DNA from: Actinomycetospora endophytica
Lineage (GTDB): Bacteria; Actinomycetota; Actinomycetes; Mycobacteriales; Pseudonocardiaceae
DNA length: 64,000 nt
Reading direction: 5' to 3'
Assembly: GCF_021026375.1 (NCBI RefSeq)
Contig: NZ_JAJNDB010000004.1
Span: 434,001-498,000, forward strand
The notes under the pieces were generated by a model. The model saw nothing but the letters and a program-made list of their open reading frames with translations, was not told the origin of the DNA and ran no database searches. Below, piece by piece: positions 7,899 through 15,163 of the stretch. Numbering within the stretch: position 1 is the first letter of the stretch; each line of letters starts with the position of its first letter. Position numbers and translations under genes: made by a program.

Positions 7899-9214
7899 GC
7901 GTCTGGGGCACGGAGGACGTCGAGGCGGCGGCGCAGCGGGGCGCGACGCTGCGCGTGGGCCCCGGCGACGTCGTCACCCCGCTCGCCCGGGAGCGCGCCG
8001 CCGAGCTCGGCGTGACGATCGGCGAGGCCGACGCGGCCGACCGGCCCCACCCGCCGTCGTCGGGGACCACCGACCGACCCACCCCGACCCGGACCTCCGC
8101 GACGACGGCGGGTGCGCGGCGGAACGGGCACGGGGCACCGCCCCCGTCGCCGACGAGCCCGGTGCCGCCGCTCCCCAGCGGCACCGGCGGGCCCGTCCGC
8201 AGCATGCACCCGCCGTCGGGGGCGCTCTTCCGGCGCGGCGCTCCGTTGCCCGCGGACCTGACCCGGCACGACGACGGCCCGACCGGCCGCGTGGTGGTCG
8301 TCGGCGCCGGGCAGGTCGGGATGATCGCGGCGATGCGGCTGGCCGACGCCGACGCGTTCGACGAGGTCGTGCTGGTCGACATCGACGAGGGCCGCGCCGC
8401 CGGGATCGCGCTCGACCTGACCCACACCGCCGCGCTGTCGGACTTCGCCACCCGGATCCGCGGGGTCGGCACCGTCGAGGAGGCGGGCGCCGCGGACTAC
8501 GTCGTGATCACCGCGGGCCGGCCGCGCACGCCCGGGATGAGCCGCGCCGACCTGGTCGGCACGAACGCCGCGATCGTCGGCGACGTGGCCCGGCGCGTGG
8601 CCGCGACCTCGCCGCAGGCGGTCCTCGTCGTCGTCACCAACCCGCTCGACGAGATGACCCAGCACGCGTGGGTCTCCGCGGGTTTCCCGTCGGACCGGGT
8701 GATCGGCATGGCCGGGGTGCTCGACACCGTGCGCTTCCGGGCACTGATCGCGCTGGAATCCACCGGCCGGGCCGGTGCCGTCGACGCGATCGCCCTCGGC
8801 AGCCACGGCGAGGAGATGGTCATCCCGCTCTCGCGTGTGCGCGTCGGGGGCCGGCCCGTCGCCGAGGTGGTGCCGCCGGCGCGGGTGAACGCCGTCGTCG
8901 ACCGGGCCCGCGGGTCGGGCGCGGAGGTCGTGGGGCTGCTGCGCAGCGGCAGCGCGTTCCTGGCGCCGGGCATGTCCGCGGCGCGGATGGTGCTGGCGAT
9001 GGCCCGCGAGACCGGCGAGGTGATGTCCGCGGCGGTGCTCGCCGACGGCAGCTACGGCATCCGGGACGTCTACCTGGGCCTGCCGGTCCGGCTCGCGAAG
9101 CACGGTCTGCGCGAGATCGTCCGCCTCGACCTGGCGCCCGAGGAGCTCGCCGCGCTGCGCGAGGCGGGGGAGCGGATCCGGGAGCGGCTCGGCTCGATGG
9201 CGCGGGCGTCCTGA
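7895..9214 (+). CDS. Malate dehydrogenase-like enzyme with N-terminal module and Pro-rich linker
   Basis: A 439-residue protein. Residues 131-439 are an NAD-dependent lactate/malate dehydrogenase, with GAGQVG (137-142), VTNPLD (247-252) and catalytic His304 in GSHGEEMV. The specificity loop AGRPRTPGMSR carries Arg at the position that distinguishes malate from lactate dehydrogenases. Residues 1-45 form an extra module with VGPGDVVTPLARERAAELGV, a segment type I associate with BMC-linked proteins, followed by about 75 Pro/Ser/Thr-rich residues. This looks like a cargo tag on a tether (inference). It may use a 2-oxoacid to regenerate NAD+ inside the shell. ATGA overlap with BMC-T. Confidence 0.85.
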   Translation: MSVWGTEDVEAAAQRGATLRVGPGDVVTPLARERAAELGVTIGEADAADRPHPPSSGTTDRPTPTRTSATTAGARRNGHGAPPPSPTSPVPPLPSGTGGPVRSMHPPSGALFRRGAPLPADLTRHDDGPTGRVVVVGAGQVGMIAAMRLADADAFDEVVLVDIDEGRAAGIALDLTHTAALSDFATRIRGVGTVEEAGAADYVVITAGRPRTPGMSRADLVGTNAAIVGDVARRVAATSPQAVLVVVTNPLDEMTQHAWVSAGFPSDRVIGMAGVLDTVRFRALIALESTGRAGAVDAIALGSHGEEMVIPLSRVRVGGRPVAEVVPPARVNAVVDRARGSGAEVVGLLRSGSAFLAPGMSAARMVLAMARETGEVMSAAVLADGSYGIRDVYLGLPVRLAKHGLREIVRLDLAPEELAALREAGERIRERLGSMARAS

Positions 9215-9215
9215 C

Positions 9216-10247
9216 GTGCGGGCCGTCGTGCACGCCGGGAACGGACGCGTCCGGGTGGAGGACGTCGCCGATCCCCGCCTCTGCGCGGCCACCGACGCGA
9301 TCGTGCGGGTGCGCCGCGCGGCGGTCTGCGGCACCGACCTGCACGTCCTCGCCCATTCCGACGCCGTGCCCCGCGGGTTCGTGCTCGGCCACGAGTTCGT
9401 CGGCGAGGTGGTCGAGCGCGGTGACCAGGTGCGGGCGCACCAGCTCGGCGACGTCGTGATCGGCGCCGACTACACCGCCTGCGGGCACTGCTGGTGGTGC
9501 CGGCAGGGCGATCACTGGCAGTGCGCCGAGCGTCGGTTCTTCGGCACCGGGTCGCTGTTCGGGGAACCGCTGGCCGGCGCGCAGGCGGAGCTGGTCCGCG
9601 TGCCGCACGCCGACACCGTGCTGGTCGGGCTGCCGGCGGGGATCGGGCTCGACAGCGCGGTGCTGCTCGGGGACACCGTCGCGACCGGCTACGCGGCGCT
9701 CCGGCGCGCGACGCTGGCCCCGGGGGAGACCGTCGCCGTGCTCGGCGGTGGACCGGTCGGGCAGGTCACCAGCCTCGTCGCGCAGGCGTGCGGCGCCGGA
9801 GTGGTCGTCGTGGTGGAGCCGGTCGCCGGCCGCCGGGAGGTGGCGGCCCGGGAGGGCGCGCTCACCGCTGCCCCCGAGGAGGCTCGATCCGTCGTCGACG
9901 GCGTGACCGACGGACGCGGTGCGGACGTCGTCGTCGACGCGGTCGGGGGCAGCCGGGGGCTCGCGCTGGCGCTGGATCTGGTGCGACGACGGGGCCGGGT
10001 CGCCTCGGTCGGGGTGCCGGAGGAGACGGTCGAGCTGCCCGCCGCGCGGGTGTTCACCGAGGAGCTGGGGTTCTCGTTCGCGGTCGGGGACGTCATGCGT
10101 GACGCGGGCGCGCTGCTGGCACTCGTCCGGGCCGGGACGCTCGATCCGAGCGCGATCGCGACCGACGAGATCGGGATCGAGGAGGCCGCGGAGGCGTATC
10201 GACGCATGACCGAACGCCTTACGCTCAAGACGCTGATCCGGCTCTAG
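9216..10247 (+). CDS. Zinc-dependent alcohol dehydrogenase (MDR family)
   Basis: A 343-residue medium-chain dehydrogenase. Catalytic zinc ligands are Cys38 in AVCGTD and the GHE of LGHEFVGEV (residues 58-60). The structural zinc loop is ACGHCWWCRQGDHWQC, and the Rossmann motif VLGGGPVGQ lies near residue 175. It could oxidise an alcohol to the aldehyde used by the acylating dehydrogenase, or reduce that aldehyde to regenerate NAD+, as PduQ does in propanediol microcompartments. No cargo-like extension is visible. The GTG start lies 1 bp after the previous stop, and it is followed within 25 bp by the regulator. Confidence 0.88.
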   Translation: MRAVVHAGNGRVRVEDVADPRLCAATDAIVRVRRAAVCGTDLHVLAHSDAVPRGFVLGHEFVGEVVERGDQVRAHQLGDVVIGADYTACGHCWWCRQGDHWQCAERRFFGTGSLFGEPLAGAQAELVRVPHADTVLVGLPAGIGLDSAVLLGDTVATGYAALRRATLAPGETVAVLGGGPVGQVTSLVAQACGAGVVVVVEPVAGRREVAAREGALTAAPEEARSVVDGVTDGRGADVVVDAVGGSRGLALALDLVRRRGRVASVGVPEETVELPAARVFTEELGFSFAVGDVMRDAGALLALVRAGTLDPSAIATDEIGIEEAAEAYRRMTERLTLKTLIRL

Positions 10248-10272
10248 GGGATCGGTAGGTGGAGGTGGGCCC

Positions 10273-12369
10273 ATGGAGCCGGTCGGCGTCGACGCGGCAC
10301 CGGCGCTGGTGCCTGCCCCGCGGGTGGGGTGTCCCGTGCAGGATCTGCTGACGACGGTCCCGGACGACCCGTCGGGTGCCGCCACCGCCGTCGAGCGGGC
10401 CGCCTCGGAGATCGTCGGCGGGCCGGTGTCGGTGCGGACCGACGGGCTGGCCGACGGGCCGCGGTGCGTGCGCTCCGGGCCGGTCGGGCTGACGTGGACG
10501 CTCGAGTGCCCGCGGGTCCCGGCGGAGCGGCGGCTGCTCCTCGAGCAGGCGTGCGTCTGGCTGCGGCTGGTGCTCGAGCGCGACCGCGCCGCCACCGCGA
10601 TCGACGACGCCGCCGAGGAGACGACGATCGTCACCGACGTCGTCGAGGCGCTGCTCTCGGTGCACGACGTCGACCAGCTGCTGCTGTCCATCGCCGACCG
10701 CACGCTCGGCCTGCTCGACGCCGACATCTGCGGGGTGCTGCTGCGCGAGGGCGAGGAGGTCCGGATGCGCTCCTGCGTCGGGCACCGCGTCATCGACACC
10801 GCGCGCCTGCGGATGCGCCGCGGGCAGGGCGTGGCCGGGCTGGTGTTCGAGACCGGGAAGCCCGCGAAGGTCGACCGCTACGTCGAGGACCGCACGATCA
10901 GCCGGGACTTCGTCGGGCTCGCCGAGCGCGAGCAGACCGAGTCGGCCCTCGCCGTGCCGCTCGAGCTGCCCGGCGAGTTCCTCGGGGTCCTCGAGGTCTG
11001 GCGCCGGCGCCCCTCGGTGTTCTCCGAGCAGGACGTGCGCCGCATGGTCACGCTCGCGAACTTCGCGACGATCGCGCTGCGCAGCGCCCGGCTGCACGAC
11101 GAACAGGTCCGCGCCAACGCGGGTCTGGAGAAGGCCCACGCCGCGCTCAAGCACCAGGTCGGCGTCCTCGGGCGGACCGCCGAGCTGCAGCAGGCCCTGC
11201 TCACGACGGTGCTGGAAGGGGGCGGGCTCCCCGCGGTGGCGCGCCAGGTGGCCGCGCACCTGCAGTGCCGGGTGGGCATCTACGACGCCGCCGGGACCCG
11301 GCTCGCCGTGCACGGCGGCGACGGCCTGCCGGACACCCTGTCCACGCGGTCGCGATCCGGGCGCTCGCTGCGCCGGGTGACCGGACTGCCGACGGCCGCC
11401 CGGCTGCAGCCGGTGTACGCCGACGGCGACGAGATCGGCTGCGTCTGCCTGCTGCCCGGCAGCGGCGGCGAGAGCTCGGGCGAGGAGATGCTCGACGCGG
11501 TGGCCGCGCAGGTCGCGATGGCGTGCTCGCTGACGCTGCTGCGCGAGCGCGTGGCGAGCCGGGCGCGTCGCGAGGCGCTGAACGAGGTGCTCTGGGACCT
11601 CCTCCAGGGGCCGCCCGAGCACCGGGTCGCGGCGCGGGCGCGGGCGCAGCAGATGGGGGTCACGCTCGGGTCCCGGCTCCGGGTGCTGCACGGGCACCTC
11701 GAGAACGTCGAGGAGCTGGCGTCGGCGCACGGGTGGGACACCTCGCGCACCGACCGCCTGCGCCGCGACGTCGTCCGGGCGTTGCGGGACCGGGAGGACG
11801 GGCCGCGTCTCGCCCTCGTCGGGCGCCGGGGCGACCTCGTCGTCGCCGTCGCCGAGTCGCTCGACGCGGCCGGCGCGCGGTCGCTCGTCCACGACATCGT
11901 GGCGTCGTGTCGCGCGGAGGCGCCGGGGCTGCGGTCGTCGTGGGGAGTCAGCCGCCCGCACGACGACGCCGAGGCCCTGCCGAACGCGTTCAACGAGGCC
12001 AAGACGGCGCTGTCCGCGTCGCACCGGCTCGGCGGCGACAACGTCTTCCTCTACGAGGAGCTCGGCGTCGTGCGGCTGTTGCTCGGGTCCGGCTCCGACC
12101 CGGACCTGCAGACCTTCATCGAGGACGTCACCGGCCCGCTGGTGGCCTACGACCGCGACAACGACGGCTCGCTCGTCCGGACCCTGCGCGCGTTCTTCGA
12201 CGCCGACTGCTCGCAGCGCGCGGCGGCCGAGAAGCTCTTCGTGCACCACAAGACGCTGCGCTACCGGCTCGAGCGCATCAAGCAGCTCACCGGGCTGGAC
12301 CTGTCCCGCCACGACGACCGGATGCGGGCGGACGTGGCGCTGCGGCTGCTGCAGCTCAACGGGGAGTAG
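10273..12369 (+). CDS. GAF-domain PucR/CdaR-type transcriptional regulator
   Basis: A 698-residue regulator. It has an N-terminal region of unknown fold (1-110), a GAF sensor (about 115-265) with HDVDQLLLSIADRTL and GQGVAGLVFETG, a second ligand-binding-like region (300-430) and a C-terminal PucR helix-turn-helix. The HTH holds AAAEKLFVHHKTLRYRLERI, the family signature. PucR proteins usually activate nearby catabolic genes on binding a pathway metabolite. It is the last gene of the BMC operon and the natural candidate to bind the shared inverted repeats at 4248 and 12811. A GGTGGAGG ribosome-binding site precedes the ATG. Confidence 0.87.
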   Translation: MEPVGVDAAPALVPAPRVGCPVQDLLTTVPDDPSGAATAVERAASEIVGGPVSVRTDGLADGPRCVRSGPVGLTWTLECPRVPAERRLLLEQACVWLRLVLERDRAATAIDDAAEETTIVTDVVEALLSVHDVDQLLLSIADRTLGLLDADICGVLLREGEEVRMRSCVGHRVIDTARLRMRRGQGVAGLVFETGKPAKVDRYVEDRTISRDFVGLAEREQTESALAVPLELPGEFLGVLEVWRRRPSVFSEQDVRRMVTLANFATIALRSARLHDEQVRANAGLEKAHAALKHQVGVLGRTAELQQALLTTVLEGGGLPAVARQVAAHLQCRVGIYDAAGTRLAVHGGDGLPDTLSTRSRSGRSLRRVTGLPTAARLQPVYADGDEIGCVCLLPGSGGESSGEEMLDAVAAQVAMACSLTLLRERVASRARREALNEVLWDLLQGPPEHRVAARARAQQMGVTLGSRLRVLHGHLENVEELASAHGWDTSRTDRLRRDVVRALRDREDGPRLALVGRRGDLVVAVAESLDAAGARSLVHDIVASCRAEAPGLRSSWGVSRPHDDAEALPNAFNEAKTALSASHRLGGDNVFLYEELGVVRLLLGSGSDPDLQTFIEDVTGPLVAYDRDNDGSLVRTLRAFFDADCSQRAAAEKLFVHHKTLRYRLERIKQLTGLDLSRHDDRMRADVALRLLQLNGE

Positions 12370-12384
12370 GTGCGCTGCGCGCTG

Positions 12385-12424
12385 GTGAGCAGTAATTGAC
12401 GCCTGGGCATCAATTGCTGCTCAC
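12385..12424. terminator. Bidirectional terminator hairpin
   Basis: Arms 12385-12399 and 12410-12424 pair over 15 bp, with one G-T wobble, around a 10-nt loop. The hairpin separates the convergent PucR-type regulator and second BMC-H genes and so probably terminates both. It is AT-richer than its surroundings. Confidence 0.75.
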
Positions 12425-12439
12425 AAGGCCGAAGGCCAC

Positions 12440-12739
12440 CTACCGGATGTGCGAGACCGCGGCGTCGACGATGCCCTCGGTGTCGGCGTGCGGCCGCGGG
12501 ATGACGTGCGAGGCGTAGAGCTCCCCGACGGCGGCCGCGGCCACCTTGCCGGCGTCGACGGCGGCCGTCACCGCGCCCACATCGCCGCGGACGAGCACCG
12601 ACACCTGGCCGTTGCGCAGCGTCCGGTAGCCCTCGACCTCGACCGCCGCGGACTTGACCATCGCGTCGGCCGCCTCGATCGCGCCGACCAGCCCCCGGGT
12701 CTCGACCATCCCGAGCGCGCTCCGTCCCGGCTGGGTCAT
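12440..12739 (-). CDS. Second BMC-H shell protein, altered pore
   Basis: A 99-residue single BMC-domain protein, with [32 protein letters not shown] and ASHVIPRPH. The ATG at 12739 follows an AGGGAGG ribosome-binding site. The pore segment reads RTLRNGQV in place of the usual KIGSGLV-like sequence, adding Arg and Asn at the sixfold axis, so its transport selectivity probably differs from the first BMC-H. It is transcribed separately from the main operon, convergent with the regulator gene, so shell composition might be tuned independently. The candidate operator at 12811-12840 lies 72 bp upstream. Confidence 0.95.
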   Translation of the reverse strand: MTQPGRSALGMVETRGLVGAIEAADAMVKSAAVEVEGYRTLRNGQVSVLVRGDVGAVTAAVDAGKVAAAAVGELYASHVIPRPHADTEGIVDAAVSHIR

Positions 12740-12810
12740 CGGGGCCTCCCTGCGGCGTGTCGTCCTCGCCGAGCGTGTCAGGAGACCCCGCGCGGTGACC
12801 ACGACCCGCA

Positions 12811-12840
12811 CGGACAATCCGGGCCCGCCTCCGTTGTCCC
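12811..12840. promoter_or_regulatory. Candidate operator upstream of second BMC-H gene
   Basis: Half-sites CGGACAA (12811-12817) and TTGTCC (12834-12839) form an inverted repeat 72 bp upstream of the BMC-H start, matching the element before the BMC operon at 4248-4276 in sequence, spacing and distance. Downstream, CGTTGTCCCGGC (12832-12843) recurs with one mismatch at 12893-12904, closer to the FolP2-like gene. The 232-bp stretch 12740-12971 contains no gene. Confidence 0.42.
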
Positions 12841-13001
12841 GGCGGTCACCCCGGCGGTCCGGACGCGGATCACCGGATGGGGCCCGGAGCATCGTTGTCG
12901 CGGCAACAACATGGCGTGTATCAAGGCGGAATGGCGAGCCTGATCGACAGCGGCCGTGCGACGGTGCCCCGGTGAGCGTCTCGGTCGAGCGGGGGACCGG
13001 G

Positions 13002-13859
13002 ATGGTCGTCCACGGTCGGGAGCTGCGGCGCGACCGCGCCCTGATCATGGCGATCGTCAACCGGACCCCGGACTCGTTCTACGACAACGGCGCCACGTGG
13101 GAGCTCGGGGCGGCGCACGCCGCGATCGAGCACGCCGTGGCGGCGGGCGCGGACGTCGTGGACCTCGGGGGAGTCCCCGCGAGCCCGGGACCGGTCGTGA
13201 CGGTCGCCGAGGAGATCGATCGCGTCCGACCGACCGTGGTGTGGGCCCGGGAGCGGTTCCCCGACCTCACGCTCTCGATCGACACCTACCGGGCGGAGGC
13301 CGCCGAGGCGCTCCTCGCCGTCGGCGCCGATCTGGTCAACGACAGCTGGGCCGGCTGGGACGAGGAGATCCTCCCCGTCACGGCGCGCTACGGCGCCGGG
13401 TACGTGGCCGCCCACACCGGTGGGCTCACCCCGCGGACCGACCCGGTCCGTCCCCGCTACACGGACGTGATGGCCGACGTCATCGCGGACACCACGGCGC
13501 TCGCCGACCGGGCGGTGGCCGCCGGCGTCCCGGCCGAGGGCATCCTGCTGGACCCGACGATCGACTTCGGGAAGAACACCCTGCACAGCCTCGAGGTGCT
13601 GCGGAACCTGCCGCGCCTCGTCGCGACGGGGTGGCCGGTGCTGCTGGCGATGTCGAACAAGGGCGTGGTGGGCGAGACCCTCGACGTCCCGCTCGACGGC
13701 CGGCTGACCGGGACGCTCGCCGCGACGGCGCTGGCGGTCTCGCAGGGCGTCGCGATGGTCCGGGCGCACCAGGTCGAGGAGACCCGTCAGACGGTGGAGA
13801 TGGTCGCGAGCGTCGCCGGGCATCGCCCGCCCGCGGCCGCGCGACGGTGGATGGACTGA
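13002..13859 (+). CDS. folP2: FolP2-like dihydropteroate synthase homologue
   Basis: A 285-residue TIM-barrel protein of the dihydropteroate synthase family. [16 protein letters not shown] (15-30), LINDSWAG-type and [12 protein letters not shown] segments match mycobacterial FolP2 rather than FolP1. FolP2 proteins are reported not to replace FolP1, and their true reaction is uncertain. The ATG is preceded by CGGGGGA; a GTG at 12972 in the same frame is an alternative. The stop overlaps the downstream reductase start by one base, so the two are co-translated. Its position beside the BMC locus may be incidental. Confidence 0.82.
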   Translation: MVVHGRELRRDRALIMAIVNRTPDSFYDNGATWELGAAHAAIEHAVAAGADVVDLGGVPASPGPVVTVAEEIDRVRPTVVWARERFPDLTLSIDTYRAEAAEALLAVGADLVNDSWAGWDEEILPVTARYGAGYVAAHTGGLTPRTDPVRPRYTDVMADVIADTTALADRAVAAGVPAEGILLDPTIDFGKNTLHSLEVLRNLPRLVATGWPVLLAMSNKGVVGETLDVPLDGRLTGTLAATALAVSQGVAMVRAHQVEETRQTVEMVASVAGHRPPAAARRWMD

Positions 13860-14611
13860 TGGACCAGGTCTGGCCGCTCCCGGCCCGGCCGATCGACGAG
13901 GACGCGCTCGAGGAGCTCTACCGCTACCCGGCCGAGGACGACGGCAGGTGGGTGGCGGTCAACTTCGTCAGCTCGCTCGACGGCGGGATCGAGATCGAGG
14001 GCCGCAGCCGCGGGCTCTCGACCCCGGCCGACCGTCGGGTCTTCGCGCTCGCCCACGACCTCGCCGATGTCGTCCTGCTGGGCTCGGGGACCGCGCTCGC
14101 CGAGGACTACCCCGGGCTGCGTCCGGACGAGCGGACCGCCGACCGGCGCCGCCGCCACGGGCTCGGTGAGGTGGCCCCGCTCGCCGTCGTGACCTCCGGG
14201 ACGTTCCCCGCGGACGCGACGAGCATCGTCGACGCCCTCGTCCCGACGATCGTCATCACCAGCGCCGCCGCCCCCGCGGAACAGCAGAAGGCCTGGCAGG
14301 AGGCGGGCGCGCGGGTGCTGATCGCCGGTGAGGAGTCCGTCGACCTGCCGCGCGCGGTCGCCCGGCTCGCCGACGACGGGTACCGCCGGATCGACTGCGA
14401 GGGCGGACCCGGCCTCGTCGGGACCCTGCTGGCCGACGACCTCGTCGACGAGGTGCGGCTGTCCGTCGCGCCGATGGCCGTCGCGGGCCGGGCCGGGCGC
14501 GTGGCGTCCAGCGCCGATCCGCTCGACGAGCCGCGCGGGTTCGCCGTCGCCTCGCTGCTGGTCGACGACGGCACCCTGCTCGTGCGCTACGTGCGCGAAC
14601 GGTTCGCGTAG
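13859..14611 (+). CDS. RibD C-terminal domain reductase (pyrimidine/folate reductase-like)
   Basis: A 250-residue RibD_C/DHFR-fold protein. NFVSSLDGGIEIEGRS near residue 35 and CEGGPGLVGTLL near residue 180 are the NADPH/substrate-binding hallmarks. The deaminase half of bifunctional RibD is absent. Similar stand-alone proteins include mycobacterial Rv2671, which can act as an alternative dihydrofolate reductase. Pairing with a FolP2-like gene in one transcript suggests a pterin or folate-analogue reaction (inference). Its 3' end overlaps the convergent PPOX gene by 25 bp. Confidence 0.8.
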   Translation: MDQVWPLPARPIDEDALEELYRYPAEDDGRWVAVNFVSSLDGGIEIEGRSRGLSTPADRRVFALAHDLADVVLLGSGTALAEDYPGLRPDERTADRRRRHGLGEVAPLAVVTSGTFPADATSIVDALVPTIVITSAAAPAEQQKAWQEAGARVLIAGEESVDLPRAVARLADDGYRRIDCEGGPGLVGTLLADDLVDEVRLSVAPMAVAGRAGRVASSADPLDEPRGFAVASLLVDDGTLLVRYVRERFA

Positions 14612-15033
14612 AGCCGGGTCGGGGTCACGAAGACGGCCGCGCGACGCTCCCGCGCCATGACGGCGTCGTACTCGTCCCAGTTGTCGTGCGATCCGCCGGC
14701 CGCGACGAAGATGTCCCGGAGCAGCTGCGGGATCGACGCGGGGTCGACGCCGGGCAGTGGATCGTCGGGCCCGGCGATCTCGACCGTCCCCTCGAGGGTG
14801 GCCCAGCGCCAGCCGGAGCGGGCGGTGATCGTCGTCCAGGGCCGGCGGCGCAGGTTCGCCAGCTTCGCGCGGCCGTAGGTGACGTAGGCGAACACCTCCT
14901 CCCCGGTCACGGGGTGGCGGATCGGGCCCCCGTTGACGAGCGAGGACTGGATCGACCCGTCGGCGCGGGAGGTGGCGACGACGACGAGGCCCTGCTCCGG
15001 CGCGCTGAGCGCGGTCAGGTCGGACAGCTGCAT
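14587..15033 (-). CDS. PPOX-class F420-dependent family protein
   Basis: A 148-residue split-barrel flavin/F420-binding protein of the pyridoxamine-phosphate-oxidase-like group common in actinobacteria. EQGLVVVATSRADGSIQSSLVN-type N-terminal strands and GRAKLANLRRRP fit cofactor binding, and SHDNWDEYDAVMARERRA is the conserved C-terminal helix. It probably reduces or oxidises a small hydrophobic substrate. It stands alone, converging on the RibD_C gene and diverging from the regulator at 15164. Confidence 0.85.
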   Translation of the reverse strand: MQLSDLTALSAPEQGLVVVATSRADGSIQSSLVNGGPIRHPVTGEEVFAYVTYGRAKLANLRRRPWTTITARSGWRWATLEGTVEIAGPDDPLPGVDPASIPQLLRDIFVAAGGSHDNWDEYDAVMARERRAAVFVTPTRLYANRSRT

Positions 15034-15163
15034 GACACCAGTCTGCGCGCCCCGGCCCCCGCCGGCCGCGTCTCAGGTTGACACTCGCGCCCACTCCCGA
15101 CCGATGTCGTATCTGTCACAGTCGAGGAATCCGGACGCGACGTCGCGTGGAGGAGGGGCCGAC

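Noticed and set aside
7895-9214. Lactate dehydrogenase
   Set aside because: The specificity loop carries Arg in PGMSR, which is the malate-type signature, though the actual substrate is untested.
13859-14611. Riboflavin biosynthesis RibD
   Set aside because: The deaminase domain is absent and no other rib gene is nearby.
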